Source: Nocardia niwae NBRC 108934 = DSM 45340
GTDB lineage: Bacteria; Actinomycetota; Actinomycetes; Mycobacteriales; Mycobacteriaceae
DNA: 64,000 bases
Direction of reading: 5' to 3'
Assembly: GCF_001613465.1 (NCBI RefSeq)
Contig: NZ_BDCK01000015.1
Location: 372,001 to 436,000, forward strand
In this document: positions 1 to 9,384 of the stretch, piece after piece
Layout: the number at the start of each line of letters is the position of its first letter
Numbering within the stretch: the stretch's first letter is position 1
Position numbers and translations under genes: made by a program
Notes under the pieces: generated by a model
Told to the model about the DNA's origin: nothing
Databases searched by the model: none
What the model saw: only the letters and a program-made list of their open reading frames with translations

Positions 1-55
1 CGGGTCGAGAGTAACCTGAACACCGCACGCCACACGGAGAGAGGATCGCCGCCCC

Positions 56-436
56 ATGGTGCTTCCGCACGCACTGGCGAAGTTCAACCGGCATGTCACC
101 AATCCGGCCGCGGGCCTGATCGCGGGGCGCGCGCCCGGTTTCGGCATCGTTCGGCACAAGGGCAGGAAGTCCGGACGGTCCTACCGCACGCCGGTGATGG
201 TCTTCGAGCGGCACGGCGCCTACCGGATCGCGCTGACGTACGGCCGTGATGTCGACTGGGTCAAGAACATTCACGCGGCGGGCGGCTTCGCGCTGGAGAC
301 CCACGGTCGCGTCGTCGACCTGACCGATCCGGTCGTGCGGCACGATCCGTCCGCGGCGTGGGCGCCGATGGGCGTACAGCAGGTGCTGAAGACGATCTCG
401 GCGGAGTATTACGTGGAGTCCCGTCCGGCGGGGTGA
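56..436 (+). CDS. Nitroreductase-family deazaflavin (F420)-dependent oxidoreductase, Ddn-like (DUF385)
   Basis: This 126-residue protein has the split-barrel signature of the Ddn/DUF385 family. A basic GRKSGRSYRTPV stretch lies near residues 38-49 and a DWVKNI motif near residues 66-71; in this family these regions contact the F420 cofactor and the substrate. Members use reduced F420 to reduce quinones or nitro compounds, often at the membrane. The start is preceded by a purine-rich GGAGAGAGGA ribosome binding site. It stands alone, convergent with the AraC regulator. The family is recognised with good confidence; the substrate is unknown. Confidence 0.85.
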   Translation: MVLPHALAKFNRHVTNPAAGLIAGRAPGFGIVRHKGRKSGRSYRTPVMVFERHGAYRIALTYGRDVDWVKNIHAAGGFALETHGRVVDLTDPVVRHDPSAAWAPMGVQQVLKTISAEYYVESRPAG

Positions 437-453
437 ACTCTCCGCCGGGCGGG

Positions 454-1242
454 CTAGGCGCCCTGAACCGACTGGATGGTGTGGCTCAGTACCGAGGGCG
501 GCAGCCCGAACGTCCGGCGGCAGGTGCGGGTGAGGTCGGCGCCATCGGAGAAGCCCGCCGCGTGGGCGGCCGCCGTGAGGTCGTCCCCGGCCAGCGCGCG
601 GGTGCGTGCGATGTGCAGCCGCAGCCAGAGGATATAGCGGCGCAACGGGATTCCCATCTGCTCGGTGAACAGGTGGGACAGCCGCGGCGCCGGAATCCCC
701 AATTGCCGAGCGACATCCGAACCGCGCACCGAGCCCGCGCGCACCAGAGCGGGCAGCAGTTGCAGGGCCGCCGTGATCACCGCGTGCTGCTCGCTCGCGT
801 CGGGCGATTCGTCCTGCGGCAGCAGGTCGTCGACGACCGCGCTGACCTGTGCGGTCAGGTCGCCGCTCCCGGCGGTGATGCCGAAGGTGTCGGCGCTGTC
901 GGCCCAGCCGTTCAGGTGGGCCCTGCGGTCGGCTGCCGCGCCGGCGGCGGTCTCCGGGTCGAGGTAGACGGCCGTGCCGTGCGCAGACCCCACGTCGATC
1001 CGGTGCGGCGCGTCGGTCGGCACGATCACGTGGGTGCCCTGCTTGCGCACGCCACTGCCGTCCACCACCACGATCGGCGTGCTCGCGGCCACGATCTGCA
1101 CCGCGTGGTGGGCGTGCAATTCCGTGGGACCGATCGATCCGTCGAAGGCCAGGACTCCTGGCCGCAGCAGCGCGACACCCGGTTCGTCCGCTGCGCCCCC
1201 AGGCGACATCGAGAAGCCGTTGGTGACCAGAGCCTTCATCAT
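454..1242 (-). CDS. AraC-family transcriptional regulator
   Basis: A 262-residue regulator. The N-terminal half is cupin-like, with a HAHHAVQIV metal- or ligand-pocket motif near residues 43-51. The C-terminal ~100 residues form the double helix-turn-helix of AraC proteins, ending in the family's typical AAGFSDGADLTRTCRRTFG segment. A GGGAG ribosome binding site sits 7 nt before the first of two consecutive ATG codons. The effector and target genes cannot be read from the sequence. Its 3' end converges on the Ddn-like gene with only a 17-base gap. Confidence 0.85.
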   Translation of the reverse strand: MMKALVTNGFSMSPGGAADEPGVALLRPGVLAFDGSIGPTELHAHHAVQIVAASTPIVVVDGSGVRKQGTHVIVPTDAPHRIDVGSAHGTAVYLDPETAAGAAADRRAHLNGWADSADTFGITAGSGDLTAQVSAVVDDLLPQDESPDASEQHAVITAALQLLPALVRAGSVRGSDVARQLGIPAPRLSHLFTEQMGIPLRRYILWLRLHIARTRALAGDDLTAAAHAAGFSDGADLTRTCRRTFGLPPSVLSHTIQSVQGA

Positions 1243-1462
1243 GGGATGCTCCCGGCTGAGACACTCGCGCTGAATCCTGGGATGAGCGTATCGGTTTCGC
1301 GCGGGCGGTATTCCCGATTCCTCCGATTACCGCGGGTCGCCGAGGCCGGGCGGGCAGCGCCGCCGACCCGGGCCGTCGAGCACCGCCGGTCCGCGCCTAC
1401 GACCGGATTCCGGCATCGATCATGAGTTCGCTGTTCGATTGCTCGCAGCGGAAGGCCGCCGC

Positions 1463-1750
1463 TCAGCTCTCGCTTACCTCGACGCCGCGCCAGAACGCGA
1501 CGTAGTCCTTGATCTGCGTCGCCTTGGCCTTCGGCTCGGGGTAGTACCAGGCGGCGTCGGAGTTGGATTCTCCGTCGACCACCACGGTGTAGTAGCTGGC
1601 GGTGCCCTTCCACGGGCAGTAGGTGTGCGTGCCCGAGGGCTGGAAGAACTCCGGGCGGATCGAATCCGGCGGAAAGTAGTGGTTGCCCTCGACGATGATG
1701 GTGTCGTTGCTGGTCGCGAGGACGCGGCCGTGCCAAGTTGCCGTTGCCAT
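1463..1750 (-). CDS. DUF427 domain protein
   Basis: A 95-residue protein with the single beta-tent fold signature of DUF427: an N-terminal MATATWHGRVLA, a central THTYCPWKGTASYYTV block and a C-terminal AAWYYPEPK. The CPWKGTA motif is the family's hallmark. The biochemical role of DUF427 is unknown. The same frame stays open upstream, but the conserved domain begins exactly at this ATG. The 1243-1462 gap between it and the AraC gene holds no recognisable gene. Confidence 0.85.
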   Translation of the reverse strand: MATATWHGRVLATSNDTIIVEGNHYFPPDSIRPEFFQPSGTHTYCPWKGTASYYTVVVDGESNSDAAWYYPEPKAKATQIKDYVAFWRGVEVSES

Positions 1751-1814
1751 ACTTCGATTCTGCCCCGATCTCACCCGGTGGCGGCGGCCGACGGCGTCGC
1801 ACGGAACCGTGCGG

Positions 1815-2366
1815 TCATCCAGGACGGTCCGGCCGCGCCGTGTTCCGGTGGAGTTCGACGGCCAGCCCCACGAGTTCGCCCAGGTGCTCGCCATCGGATT
1901 CGGCTCGCCGCATGGCCTCGGCCACGGGGAAGGTGCGGACCTCGAGGATCTGCTCGGCGTCGCCGGGATTGGTCGGCGCGGAGTCGAGCACCACATCCGC
2001 GGTGCACCAGAGCCACGCCTTGTGCGGGTGGGGTTGCCACTCGCGATACGGCGCGGGGCGGTTGCTGGTCGCGTGATGCGCGCCGAACCATCGGAGCGGT
2101 CCGACCGGGCGCGCTCCGGCCTCCTCACGCAGTTCCCGGCGCACGCAGTCGTCGATCGACTCGCCGCGTTCCCTGGTGCCGCCGGGGATCAGCCAGACGC
2201 CGCGATCGTCGCGGCACAGCACGATCTGGTCGCCGACGAAACAGACGACGTGGATATTGGTGACCAGTTCGTCCGACGGGAGTGTGGTGGAGAAACGCAC
2301 ATCCAGATCGCCCCACGCCCAGTGCGCCGGTGTGTGTAGCAAGGGATAGCGGTCGGCGAGCGTCAC
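1815..2366 (-). CDS. Nudix hydrolase
   Basis: The protein contains a perfect Nudix box (GX5EX7REUXEEXGU), beginning GGTRERGES and ending RELREEAGA around residues 88-110, which binds Mg2+ and cleaves X-linked nucleoside diphosphates. The GTG start at 2366 is chosen because a TACCGT hexamer sits exactly 6 nt upstream, as in other leaderless genes of this window. It gives 183 residues. A longer start at 2444 (209 residues) is possible. It follows the DUF418 gene on the same strand. The substrate is not predictable. Confidence 0.8.
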   Translation of the reverse strand: MTLADRYPLLHTPAHWAWGDLDVRFSTTLPSDELVTNIHVVCFVGDQIVLCRDDRGVWLIPGGTRERGESIDDCVRRELREEAGARPVGPLRWFGAHHATSNRPAPYREWQPHPHKAWLWCTADVVLDSAPTNPGDAEQILEVRTFPVAEAMRRAESDGEHLGELVGLAVELHRNTARPDRPG

Positions 2367-2372
2367 AGCATG

Positions 2373-2378
2373 ACGGTA
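2373..2378 (-). promoter_or_regulatory. Putative -10 element (TACCGT) of the Nudix gene
   Basis: On the minus strand TACCGT is separated from the GTG start by 6 nt, the geometry of a leaderless actinobacterial promoter. No clear -35 is seen. Confidence 0.45.
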
Positions 2379-2518
2379 GCGGTCGCCGAGCGTCGTGTCC
2401 GCCGTATTTCCCCCGGCAGCGGTGAACACGACATATGCGGCCACCCAACCGGATTCGGCGCTTTGCGGGCCGGTGGTCGGACCCGCGTCCTCGGATGCGG
2501 TGGACGCGAGCGCGCGAC

Positions 2519-3730
2519 TCAGCGTTCCCGGGCCAGCGTCCGGTAGCTCACGTTCCAGAACCACTCGACCGGCCCCCGCTCGAAGCGACGTAACCACAGG
2601 TGCGCTCCGCCCGCGATGACCAGCACTACCAGCAGGTAGACGCCGATGGTGAACGGGACGCGGTCGTCGGGTGCGATACGTGCCGCGAGTCCGAAGCCCC
2701 AGCCATAGCACAGCATCGAAGCCACCAGGTTCTGCAGGATGTAGCAGCTGAGTGCGGTACGTCCGATTTCGGTGAAGCGGCGCCCGGCGAACCCGGCCGC
2801 GGGCCGCCGCAGGTACCACTCGGCGACTGCCGCCAGGATGCCGAGGGCGACGAACGGAGCGCTGCCGTAGCGGGTGAACAGGATGAGGTCGCCGCCGCCC
2901 GCGAGGCCGGCGGCCAGGTCGATCGGGGCGGCGACGCCGAAGCCGACGATCATGAGCCGCTTACGGATTCGCGCGCCTTCCGGACCGAACACGCCGGCGC
3001 GCAACAGCCTGGCGCCGGTCAGGAACAGCGCGACCGACATCGCGAACACGAAGATCGCCTCCACGCGGAACAGTCCGGCGTTGCCGAGCCGGAACATCGC
3101 GAGATCCCAGAAGGAACCGTTCGCGTACGGATTGGGATCCAGCGCACGACGTGCCGCCGAGTCCTGTGGCGGGGCGAACGCCAGGGCGAGCGCGATCAGT
3201 GTCAACAGCGTCACGTGCACGGCCGCCGCGCCGACCAGCCAGCGCCGCTGCGCTCGCTCGCCGGTGGCGAGCACGACAGCGACGACCAGTCCGGTCACCG
3301 CGTATCCCATCAGCACGTCGAACTCGGCGACGAACACGAAATTCAGCAGACCGTCCACGAACAGCAGTCCCGCGCGCCACGGGTAGCTGCCCGGCCAGCG
3401 CCGCCCGGCCTTGGTCGCCGAGCGCTGCTGGATGGCCAGGCCGATGCCGAACATAATGGTCAGCAGGCCGAGGAACTTGCCCTGCGCGAGCTGCTGGAGC
3501 ACCCGCTCGGTCCAGGTCCAGCCGCCGGCCTGCCCGCCGAGGTCGTGGAGGTAGCCGACCAGCCCCTCCGGGTTGGTCATGATCCAGACATTGGTGGCCA
3601 GGGTGCCCAGGATCGCTATCCCGCGTAGCACGTCCAACGCGACGAGCCGGGCGGGTCCCGGCGGCGGGGGAGCGGCCGCGCGGTGCTGTTCGGTGGTCTG
3701 CGTGCGGCGGGCGGCGGGCGATTCGGGCAT
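2519..3730 (-). CDS. DUF418 domain integral membrane protein
   Basis: A 403-residue polytopic membrane protein with roughly eight to ten hydrophobic segments. It begins after a Pro-rich cytosolic leader with the LDVLRGIAILGTLATN motif (about residues 35-50) typical of the DUF418/YeiB group. It ends in the characteristic C-terminal block containing LWLRRFERGPVEW. Function in the family is unproven; transport or surface-polymer acylation have been suggested for related proteins. The chosen ATG is the last before the conserved part. It is divergent from dop, with 121 bp between them. Confidence 0.85.
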   Translation of the reverse strand: MPESPAARRTQTTEQHRAAAPPPPGPARLVALDVLRGIAILGTLATNVWIMTNPEGLVGYLHDLGGQAGGWTWTERVLQQLAQGKFLGLLTIMFGIGLAIQQRSATKAGRRWPGSYPWRAGLLFVDGLLNFVFVAEFDVLMGYAVTGLVVAVVLATGERAQRRWLVGAAAVHVTLLTLIALALAFAPPQDSAARRALDPNPYANGSFWDLAMFRLGNAGLFRVEAIFVFAMSVALFLTGARLLRAGVFGPEGARIRKRLMIVGFGVAAPIDLAAGLAGGGDLILFTRYGSAPFVALGILAAVAEWYLRRPAAGFAGRRFTEIGRTALSCYILQNLVASMLCYGWGFGLAARIAPDDRVPFTIGVYLLVVLVIAGGAHLWLRRFERGPVEWFWNVSYRTLARER

Positions 3731-3838
3731 GTCCCGACTATCACGCCGACCTGCGCCGCGACGAGTCCTCCGGAAGTACCACCTGCGGTATGACATTGGA
3801 CTCCGCCGGTCGCGACCGGTTCGGCCGGGTGCGTGACC

Positions 3839-3844
3839 TAGGCT
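3839..3844 (+). promoter_or_regulatory. Putative -10 element (TAGGCT) of dop
   Basis: TAGGCT ends 7 nt before the dop ATG, and no Shine-Dalgarno sequence intervenes, suggesting a leaderless transcript. Confidence 0.5.
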
Positions 3845-3851
3845 CGATGCC

Positions 3852-5351
3852 ATGCAGCGCATCATCGGAATAGAGGTCGAATACGGCATCTCGACCCCGA
3901 CCGAGCCGTCGGCCAACCCGATCCTCACCTCGACCCAGGCGGTCCTGGCCTACGCCGCGGCCGAGGGCGTGCCGCGCGCGAAGCGCACCCGCTGGGACTA
4001 CGAGGTGGAGTCGCCGCTGCGCGACGCGCGCGGATTCGACCTGAGCCGGATGAACGGGCCCGCGCCGGTGATCGACGCCGACGAGGTCGGGGCGGCCAAC
4101 ATGATCCTCACCAACGGCGCCCGGCTGTACGTCGACCATGCCCACCCGGAATACTCCGCGCCCGAGGTCACCGACCCGCTGGACGCGGTGATCTGGGACA
4201 AGGCCGGCGAGCGGGTGATGGAGGCCGCCGCCCGGCACGCCTCCAGCGTGCCGGGGGCCCCGCGGCTGCAGCTGTACAAGAACAACGTCGACGGCAAGGG
4301 CGCCTCCTACGGCACCCATGAGAACTACCTGATGAGCCGGGACACCCCGTTCAACCAGATCATCGTCGGGCTCACGCCGTTCTTCGTGTCCCGGCAGGTG
4401 GTCTGTGGCTCCGGCCGGGTCGGCATCGGCCAGTCGGGCGACCACGCGGGCTTCCAGCTGTCCCAGCGCTCGGACTACATCGAGGTCGAGGTCGGTCTGG
4501 AGACCACGCTCAAGCGGGGCATCATCAACACCCGCGACGAACCACACGCCGACGCCGACAAGTACCGCAGGCTGCACGTCATCATCGGGGACGCCAATCT
4601 GGCCGAGATGTCGACCTACCTCAAGGTCGGCACCACCGCGCTGGTCCTCGATCTGATCGAGGCGGGCGAGGATCTGTCGGACCTGCAACTGGCGCGCCCG
4701 GTCACCGCGGTGCACACGATCAGCCACGACCCCACGCTGCGGGCGACCGTCGCGCTCGCCGACGGCCGCGAGCTGACCGGTCTGGCGTTGCAGCGGGTCT
4801 ACCTGGACCGGGTGATCAAATTCGTCGACCGCACCGGCAACGACGACAAGCGCGTCCAGGACATCATCGAGAACTGGGCCATGGTGCTCGACCTGCTCGA
4901 ACGCGATCCGATGGAGTGCGCGAACCTGCTCGACTGGCCCGCCAAGCTGCGCTTGCTCGAGGGCATGCGCAGCCGGGAGGGACTCGGCTGGGCGGCTCCC
5001 AAGCTGCACCTGATGGACTTGCAGTACTCCGATGTGCGCCTGGACAAGGGCCTCTACAACCGCCTGGTCGCCCGCGGCTCGATGAAGCGCCTGATCAGCG
5101 AGCAGCAGGTGCTGGACGCCATGACCAATCCGCCCACCGACACCCGCGCCTACTTCCGCGGCGAATGCCTGCGCCGCTTCGGCGCCGACATCGCGGCGGC
5201 CAGCTGGGACTCGGTGATCTTCGATCTCGGCGGTGACTCCCTGGTCCGCATACCCACCCTGGAACCTCGCCGCGGCACCAAAGCTCACGTCGGCAAACTC
5301 CTCGACGGCGTGACCACCGCCGCGGACCTGGTGGAGCAGCTGACGACGTAA
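3852..5351 (+). CDS. dop: Deamidase/depupylase of prokaryotic ubiquitin-like protein Pup (Dop)
   Basis: A 499-residue enzyme that deamidates the C-terminal Gln of Pup to Glu and also removes Pup from tagged proteins. It belongs to the carboxylate-amine ligase (glutamine-synthetase-like) fold. The metal/ATP-binding GIEVEYG motif is at residues 6-12 and [11 protein letters not shown] near 92. The Dop-specific Asp-rich loop with WDYEVES and RGFDLSR lies near residues 48-75 and separates Dop from PafA. Conserved [16 protein letters not shown] is near residue 219. It is the first gene of the pup-proteasome block, 198 bp upstream of pup. The ATPase gene mpa/arc is not adjacent; a DUF418 gene lies on the other side. 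Confidence 0.97.
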   Translation: MQRIIGIEVEYGISTPTEPSANPILTSTQAVLAYAAAEGVPRAKRTRWDYEVESPLRDARGFDLSRMNGPAPVIDADEVGAANMILTNGARLYVDHAHPEYSAPEVTDPLDAVIWDKAGERVMEAAARHASSVPGAPRLQLYKNNVDGKGASYGTHENYLMSRDTPFNQIIVGLTPFFVSRQVVCGSGRVGIGQSGDHAGFQLSQRSDYIEVEVGLETTLKRGIINTRDEPHADADKYRRLHVIIGDANLAEMSTYLKVGTTALVLDLIEAGEDLSDLQLARPVTAVHTISHDPTLRATVALADGRELTGLALQRVYLDRVIKFVDRTGNDDKRVQDIIENWAMVLDLLERDPMECANLLDWPAKLRLLEGMRSREGLGWAAPKLHLMDLQYSDVRLDKGLYNRLVARGSMKRLISEQQVLDAMTNPPTDTRAYFRGECLRRFGADIAAASWDSVIFDLGGDSLVRIPTLEPRRGTKAHVGKLLDGVTTAADLVEQLTT

Positions 5352-5470
5352 TTTCCGGCACTACGTGCGGTTTGATCGGGCACGTGCCGGCTCGGGCACG
5401 CCGCGCCCGCGCGGCCGAGGACACAGCAAAATAGGCACACTGTCGGTGCTGGTAGGTAGTGTTGAGGGAC

Positions 5471-5505
5471 GAGCACGGACAATGCTCATGATCGGGATCG
5501 TGCTC
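5471..5505 (+). other. Inverted repeat in the 5' region of pup
   Basis: The 5352-5549 gap holds GAGCACG (5471-5477) and CGTGCTC (5499-5505) as perfect arms around a 21-nt loop. A TAGTGT hexamer at 5456-5461 could be the -10 of a pup promoter. The repeat could be a leader hairpin or an operator. Confidence 0.3.
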
Positions 5506-5549
5506 ACGATGGGTCCCGGTCATGGTGAGGACAGAGGAGGTCGGCTGCC

Positions 5550-5744
5550 ATGGCACAAGAGCAGACCAAGCGCGCCGGGGGTGGCGACGAGGACGAGGGC
5601 CCGGACGGTGTGGATGCCGCCGGTCAGGAGCGCCGCGAGAAGCTGGCGGAGGAAACCGACGACCTGCTCGACGAGATCGATGACGTGCTCGAGGAGAACG
5701 CCGAGGACTTCGTCCGCGCGTACGTGCAGAAAGGTGGCCAGTGA
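5550..5744 (+). CDS. pup: Prokaryotic ubiquitin-like protein Pup
   Basis: A 64-residue, acidic, intrinsically disordered protein whose C-terminal half carries the coiled-coil-forming [19 protein letters not shown] region that binds the Mpa/ARC ATPase. It ends in Gly-Gly-Gln, so Dop must convert the terminal Gln to Glu before PafA can ligate it to substrate lysines. A GAGGAGG ribosome binding site lies about 9 nt upstream. The stop overlaps the prcB start by 4 bases, so translation is probably coupled and the tag and protease are made together. Confidence 0.98.
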   Translation: MAQEQTKRAGGGDEDEGPDGVDAAGQERREKLAEETDDLLDEIDDVLEENAEDFVRAYVQKGGQ

Positions 5745-6595
5745 CAGTCGGTGACCCCTCGCGTCTCCACCTGGGGTACGCCCTCTCTTCCTTCTCCGAC
5801 TATCTCCGCATGCATGCTCCGGATCTGTTGCCCGCGAACAGGTTCGGACAGGGTGCCGCCGGAATCTCCGGCGGCACTTCCGCGAAGGAGATCGCTCCGC
5901 ACGGCACCACCATCGTCGCGGTGAGTTACCGCGGTGGTGTGCTGATCGCGGGCGACCGGCGTGCCACGCAGGGAAATCTGCTGGCCAGCCGGGATATCGA
6001 GAAGGTCTACATCACGGACAGCTATTCCGCGGCCGGTATCGCGGGCACCGCGGGCATGGCGGTGGAGATGGTGCGGATCTTCGCGGTGGAGCTGGAGCAT
6101 TACGAGAAGCTCGAGGGCGTGCCGCTGACCTTCGACGGCAAGGCCAACAAGCTGTCGAAGATGGTGCGTGAGAATCTGCCTGCGGCCTTGCAGGGTCTGG
6201 CGGTGGTGCCGATGCTGGTCGGTTACGACCTGAACGCCACCGATCCGGACAAGGCGGGTCGTATCGTGTCGTTCGATGTGGTGGGTGGACGCAGCGAGGA
6301 GCGTTTCGGCTACGCCGCGGTCGGTTCCGGCTCGGTGTTCGCCAAGTCCGCGCTGAAGAAGTTGTACGCCAAGGGAATCGATCAGGAGCGCGCGCTGCGC
6401 ATCGCCGTCGAGTCGCTGTTCGACGCGGCCGATGACGACACCGCGACGGGCGGCCCGGATCTGGTGCGCGGCATCTTCCCGACGGCGATCGTGATCGATG
6501 AGGAGGGTGCGGTCGAGGTGACCGAGTCGCGGCTCGAGGAGATCACGCGCGGCATCGTCGCCGACCGTGCGGCCGCCGAAGAAGGGAGCGCCTGA
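5741..6595 (+). CDS. prcB: 20S proteasome beta subunit PrcB
   Basis: The 284-residue precursor of the catalytic beta subunit. A propeptide of about 55 residues ends in APHG, followed by TTIVAV. The first Thr (about residue 56) is the autocatalytically exposed nucleophile. Further conserved features are the GDRRAT motif near residue 70 and GSGS near residue 190. The GTG start overlaps the pup stop (GTGA), and prcA follows after 2 bases. Together they form the alpha7-beta7-beta7-alpha7 core in the cytoplasm. Confidence 0.98.
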   Translation: MTVGDPSRLHLGYALSSFSDYLRMHAPDLLPANRFGQGAAGISGGTSAKEIAPHGTTIVAVSYRGGVLIAGDRRATQGNLLASRDIEKVYITDSYSAAGIAGTAGMAVEMVRIFAVELEHYEKLEGVPLTFDGKANKLSKMVRENLPAALQGLAVVPMLVGYDLNATDPDKAGRIVSFDVVGGRSEERFGYAAVGSGSVFAKSALKKLYAKGIDQERALRIAVESLFDAADDDTATGGPDLVRGIFPTAIVIDEEGAVEVTESRLEEITRGIVADRAAAEEGSA

Positions 6596-6597
6596 TC

Positions 6598-7398
6598 ATG
6601 ACGTTGCCGTACTACGCGTCGGCCGAGCAGATCATGCGCGACAAGACCGAACTCGCGCGCAAGGGCATCGGTCGGGGGCGCAGCGTCGTCGTGCTGACGT
6701 ACGAGAAGGGCGTGCTGTTCGTCGCGGAGAACCCGTCCACGACGCTGCACAAGGTGAGTGAGCTGTACGACCGGATCGGGTTCGCCGCGGTCGGCAAGTA
6801 CAACGAGTTCGAGAATCTGCGCAGGGGCGGCATCCTGCAGGCCGACATTCGCGGGTATCAGTACGACCGCCGCGACGTCACCGGCCGCGCACTCGCCAAC
6901 GCTTACGCGCAAGCCCTCGGCACGATCTTCACCGATCAGCTGAAGCCGTACGAGGTGGAGATCTGTGTGGCGGAGGTGGGCTATCCGGAGCAGTCGCCGC
7001 AGTCGGTGCTGTACCGGATCACCTTCGACGGCTCGATCGTGGACGAGCGGGAGTTCGTGGTGATGGGCGGCACGACCGAGCCGATCGTCACCGCGTTGAA
7101 GTCGTCCTACCAGCCGGGCCTGGATCTGGCCTCCGCGGTGGGTGTGGCGGTGCGTGCGCTGCAGGCGGGCGTGCCGGAAGGGACGGAGAAAGAGAAGCGG
7201 GTGCTCGGCGTGAGCTCGCTCGAGGTCGCGACCTTGGAGCAGGCGCGTCCGCGCCGGGCGTTCCGGCGGGTGGCCGATGCCGCGCTGCAGCGTCTGCTCA
7301 GTCCGGCTCAGCCGGACGGCGCGTCCGCGGCGCAGGAGGGTGACGGCAAAGCCGAGGACGCGGAGCCCTCGGCGAAGGACACTCCGCCGGCGGAGTGA
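6598..7398 (+). CDS. prcA: 20S proteasome alpha subunit PrcA
   Basis: A 266-residue alpha subunit. It has the N-terminal gating segment [16 protein letters not shown], followed by [24 protein letters not shown]. It has no propeptide and no catalytic Thr, as expected for the structural rings. The C-terminal ~45 residues are a low-complexity Ala/Glu/Asp tail, commonly seen in actinobacterial alpha subunits. It is cotranscribed with pup and prcB, and a strong hairpin lies directly downstream. Confidence 0.97.
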   Translation: MTLPYYASAEQIMRDKTELARKGIGRGRSVVVLTYEKGVLFVAENPSTTLHKVSELYDRIGFAAVGKYNEFENLRRGGILQADIRGYQYDRRDVTGRALANAYAQALGTIFTDQLKPYEVEICVAEVGYPEQSPQSVLYRITFDGSIVDEREFVVMGGTTEPIVTALKSSYQPGLDLASAVGVAVRALQAGVPEGTEKEKRVLGVSSLEVATLEQARPRRAFRRVADAALQRLLSPAQPDGASAAQEGDGKAEDAEPSAKDTPPAE

Positions 7399-7419
7399 TC
7401 CCCCGGGCCGATGAGCTCG

Positions 7420-7453
7420 GCGGCCCGCGAACGACGCTTCGTTCGCGGGCCGC
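7420..7453 (+). terminator. Perfect 15-bp hairpin after prcA
   Basis: Arms 7420-7434 (GCGGCCCGCGAACGA) and 7439-7453 are exactly complementary around a 4-nt CGCT loop. No U-run follows, as is common in actinobacteria. It separates the pup-prcB-prcA operon from pafA. The rest of the 7399-7616 gap holds the pafA promoter. Confidence 0.75.
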
Positions 7454-7603
7454 ATCCGCATGCCCGCGACCGGTGCCGACGTGTGCATCCTCCGGTGGAA
7501 CCTGGGTTTCACCCGGGCAAATTCCGACAAAGCGGGCCAAATCGTTGTGAAGACGTATGCATACGGGTTGTTCGGTGCCCCACGCAAGTGCCTGACATGG
7601 CTG

Positions 7604-7609
7604 TAATGT
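7604..7609 (+). promoter_or_regulatory. Putative -10 element (TAATGT) of pafA
   Basis: TAATGT ends 7 nt before the pafA GTG start, without a Shine-Dalgarno sequence; a leaderless transcript is likely. Confidence 0.5.
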
Positions 7610-7616
7610 CGATGGT

Positions 7617-8975
7617 GTGCAGCGACGAATTATGGGGATCGAGACCGAGTTCGGTGTGACATGCACCTTCCACGGTCACCGTCGACTGTCCCCCGACGAG
7701 GTGGCCCGGTATCTGTTCCGCCGGGTGGTGTCCTGGGGCCGTAGCTCGAACGTGTTCCTCCGCAACGGTGCTCGGCTCTACCTCGATGTCGGGTCCCACC
7801 CGGAGTACGCGACCGCGGAGTGCGACAACCTGGCGCAATTGGTGACCCACGACCGTGCGGGCGAGCGGGTCCTCGAGGAGTTGCTGATCGACGCCGAGCA
7901 GCGTCTGGCCGAAGAAGGCATCGGCGGCGACATCTATCTGTTCAAGAACAACACCGACTCCGCGGGCAACTCCTACGGCTGCCACGAGAACTTCCTGGTG
8001 GTCCGTGCGGGCGAGTTCTCCCGGATCTCGGACGTGCTGCTGCCGTTCCTGGTCACCCGCCAGCTGATCTGCGGTGCGGGCAAGGTGCTGCAGACGCCGA
8101 AGGCCGCCACGTTCTGCCTCTCGCAGCGTGCCGAGCACATCTGGGAGGGCGTCTCCTCGGCGACCACCCGCTCGCGGCCGATCATCAACACCCGCGACGA
8201 GCCGCACGCCGACGCGGAGAAGTACCGGCGCCTGCATGTGATCGTCGGCGACTCCAATATGTCCGAGACCACCACCATGCTGAAGGTCGGCACGGCCGCC
8301 CTGGTGCTGGAGATGATCGAGGCGGGCGTCTCCTTCCGCGACTTCGCGCTGGACAACCCGATCCGCGCGATCCGCGAGGTCAGCCACGACCTGACCGGTC
8401 GCCGTCCGGTGCGCCTGGCCGGCGGACGGCAGGCCAGTGCCCTGGACATCCAGCGCGAGTACTACGCCCGCGCCGTCGAGCATCTGCGCAACCGGGACCG
8501 TGATCCCCAGATCGACCAGGTGGTCGACCTGTGGGGCCGCACCCTGGACGCGGTCGAGGCACAGGACTTCGCGAAGGTCGACACCGAGATCGACTGGGTG
8601 ATCAAGCGCAAGCTGTTCCAGCGCTACCAGGACCGGTACGGCATGGAGCTGTCCGATCCCAAGATCGCCCAGCTGGATCTGGCCTACCACGACATCAAGC
8701 GCGGTCGCGGCGTCTTCGACCTGCTGCAGCGCAAGGGCCTGGCCAAGCGGGTCACCGAGGACGAGGCCGTGGACGCCGCGGTGGACACCCCGCCGCAGAC
8801 CACCAGGGCCAAGTTGCGCGGTGACTTCATCACCGCCGCCCAGGAGGCCGGTCGCGACTTCACCGTCGATTGGGTGCACCTGAAGCTGAACGATCAGGCG
8901 CAGCGCACCGTGCTGTGCAAGGACCCGTTCCGCTCGGTCGACGAGCGAGTCGATCGGCTGATCGCGTCCATGTGA
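7617..8975 (+). CDS. pafA: Pup-protein ligase PafA
   Basis: A 452-residue ligase that uses ATP to join the C-terminal gamma-carboxylate of Pup(Glu) to lysine side chains of target proteins. The catalytic GIETEFG motif is at residues 7-13. [18 protein letters not shown] near residue 58 contains the conserved active-site Asp. [18 protein letters not shown] lies near residue 190. Unlike Dop it lacks the Asp-rich loop after the first strand. Translation starts at GTG just after a TAATGT hexamer. It is separated from prcA by a hairpin and is therefore probably transcribed on its own. Confidence 0.97.
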   Translation: MQRRIMGIETEFGVTCTFHGHRRLSPDEVARYLFRRVVSWGRSSNVFLRNGARLYLDVGSHPEYATAECDNLAQLVTHDRAGERVLEELLIDAEQRLAEEGIGGDIYLFKNNTDSAGNSYGCHENFLVVRAGEFSRISDVLLPFLVTRQLICGAGKVLQTPKAATFCLSQRAEHIWEGVSSATTRSRPIINTRDEPHADAEKYRRLHVIVGDSNMSETTTMLKVGTAALVLEMIEAGVSFRDFALDNPIRAIREVSHDLTGRRPVRLAGGRQASALDIQREYYARAVEHLRNRDRDPQIDQVVDLWGRTLDAVEAQDFAKVDTEIDWVIKRKLFQRYQDRYGMELSDPKIAQLDLAYHDIKRGRGVFDLLQRKGLAKRVTEDEAVDAAVDTPPQTTRAKLRGDFITAAQEAGRDFTVDWVHLKLNDQAQRTVLCKDPFRSVDERVDRLIASM

Positions 8976-8997
8976 GCGGGACGGGCATGATCGACAC

Positions 8998-9294
8998 ATG
9001 ATCATCGCCTTCTCCGTCACACCGCTCGGAACCGGCGTCGACGTCGGTCGCGCCGTGGCAGAAGCGGTCCGCGTGGTACGAGCCAGCGGGCTGCCCAATC
9101 GCACCGACGCCATGTTCACCACCATCGAGGGGGACTGGGAGGAGGTGATGGCCGTGGTGAAACAGGCGACCGACGCCATCCTCGCCGTCGCACCGCGATG
9201 CAGCCTGGTGCTGAAAGCCGACATCCGGCCCGGTGTGCTGGATGCGATGACCGCCAAAGTGGAGAAGGTCGAGCGCTACCTGGCCGAAGGCTGA
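8998..9294 (+). CDS. MTH1187/YkoF-like thiamine-binding protein (DUF77)
   Basis: A 98-residue ferredoxin-like protein of the DUF77 (MTH1187) family. It starts [13 protein letters not shown] and contains YPL-type spacing around [15 protein letters not shown] and a C-terminal DIRPG. Relatives form tetramers and bind thiamine or its pyrimidine. It lies between pafA and pafB, where M. tuberculosis has no gene, 22 bp after pafA. A CATGAT hexamer 6 nt before the ATG may be a leaderless promoter. The link to proteasome function is unknown. Confidence 0.85.
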   Translation: MIIAFSVTPLGTGVDVGRAVAEAVRVVRASGLPNRTDAMFTTIEGDWEEVMAVVKQATDAILAVAPRCSLVLKADIRPGVLDAMTAKVEKVERYLAEG

Positions 9295-9371
9295 GCCCGC
9301 GTTCGCGGCCTGAGCGGATCGCGCCGCAAAATCAACACCGCGCCGCCGCGCGGTGGCGCGGGGGCGCAGAT

Positions 9372-9377
9372 TACCCT
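9372..9377 (+). promoter_or_regulatory. Putative -10 element (TACCCT) of pafBC
   Basis: TACCCT lies 7 nt before the GTG start of pafB. A GC-rich inverted repeat (about 9340-9362) lies just upstream. Confidence 0.5.
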
Positions 9378-9384
9378 CTATCGG

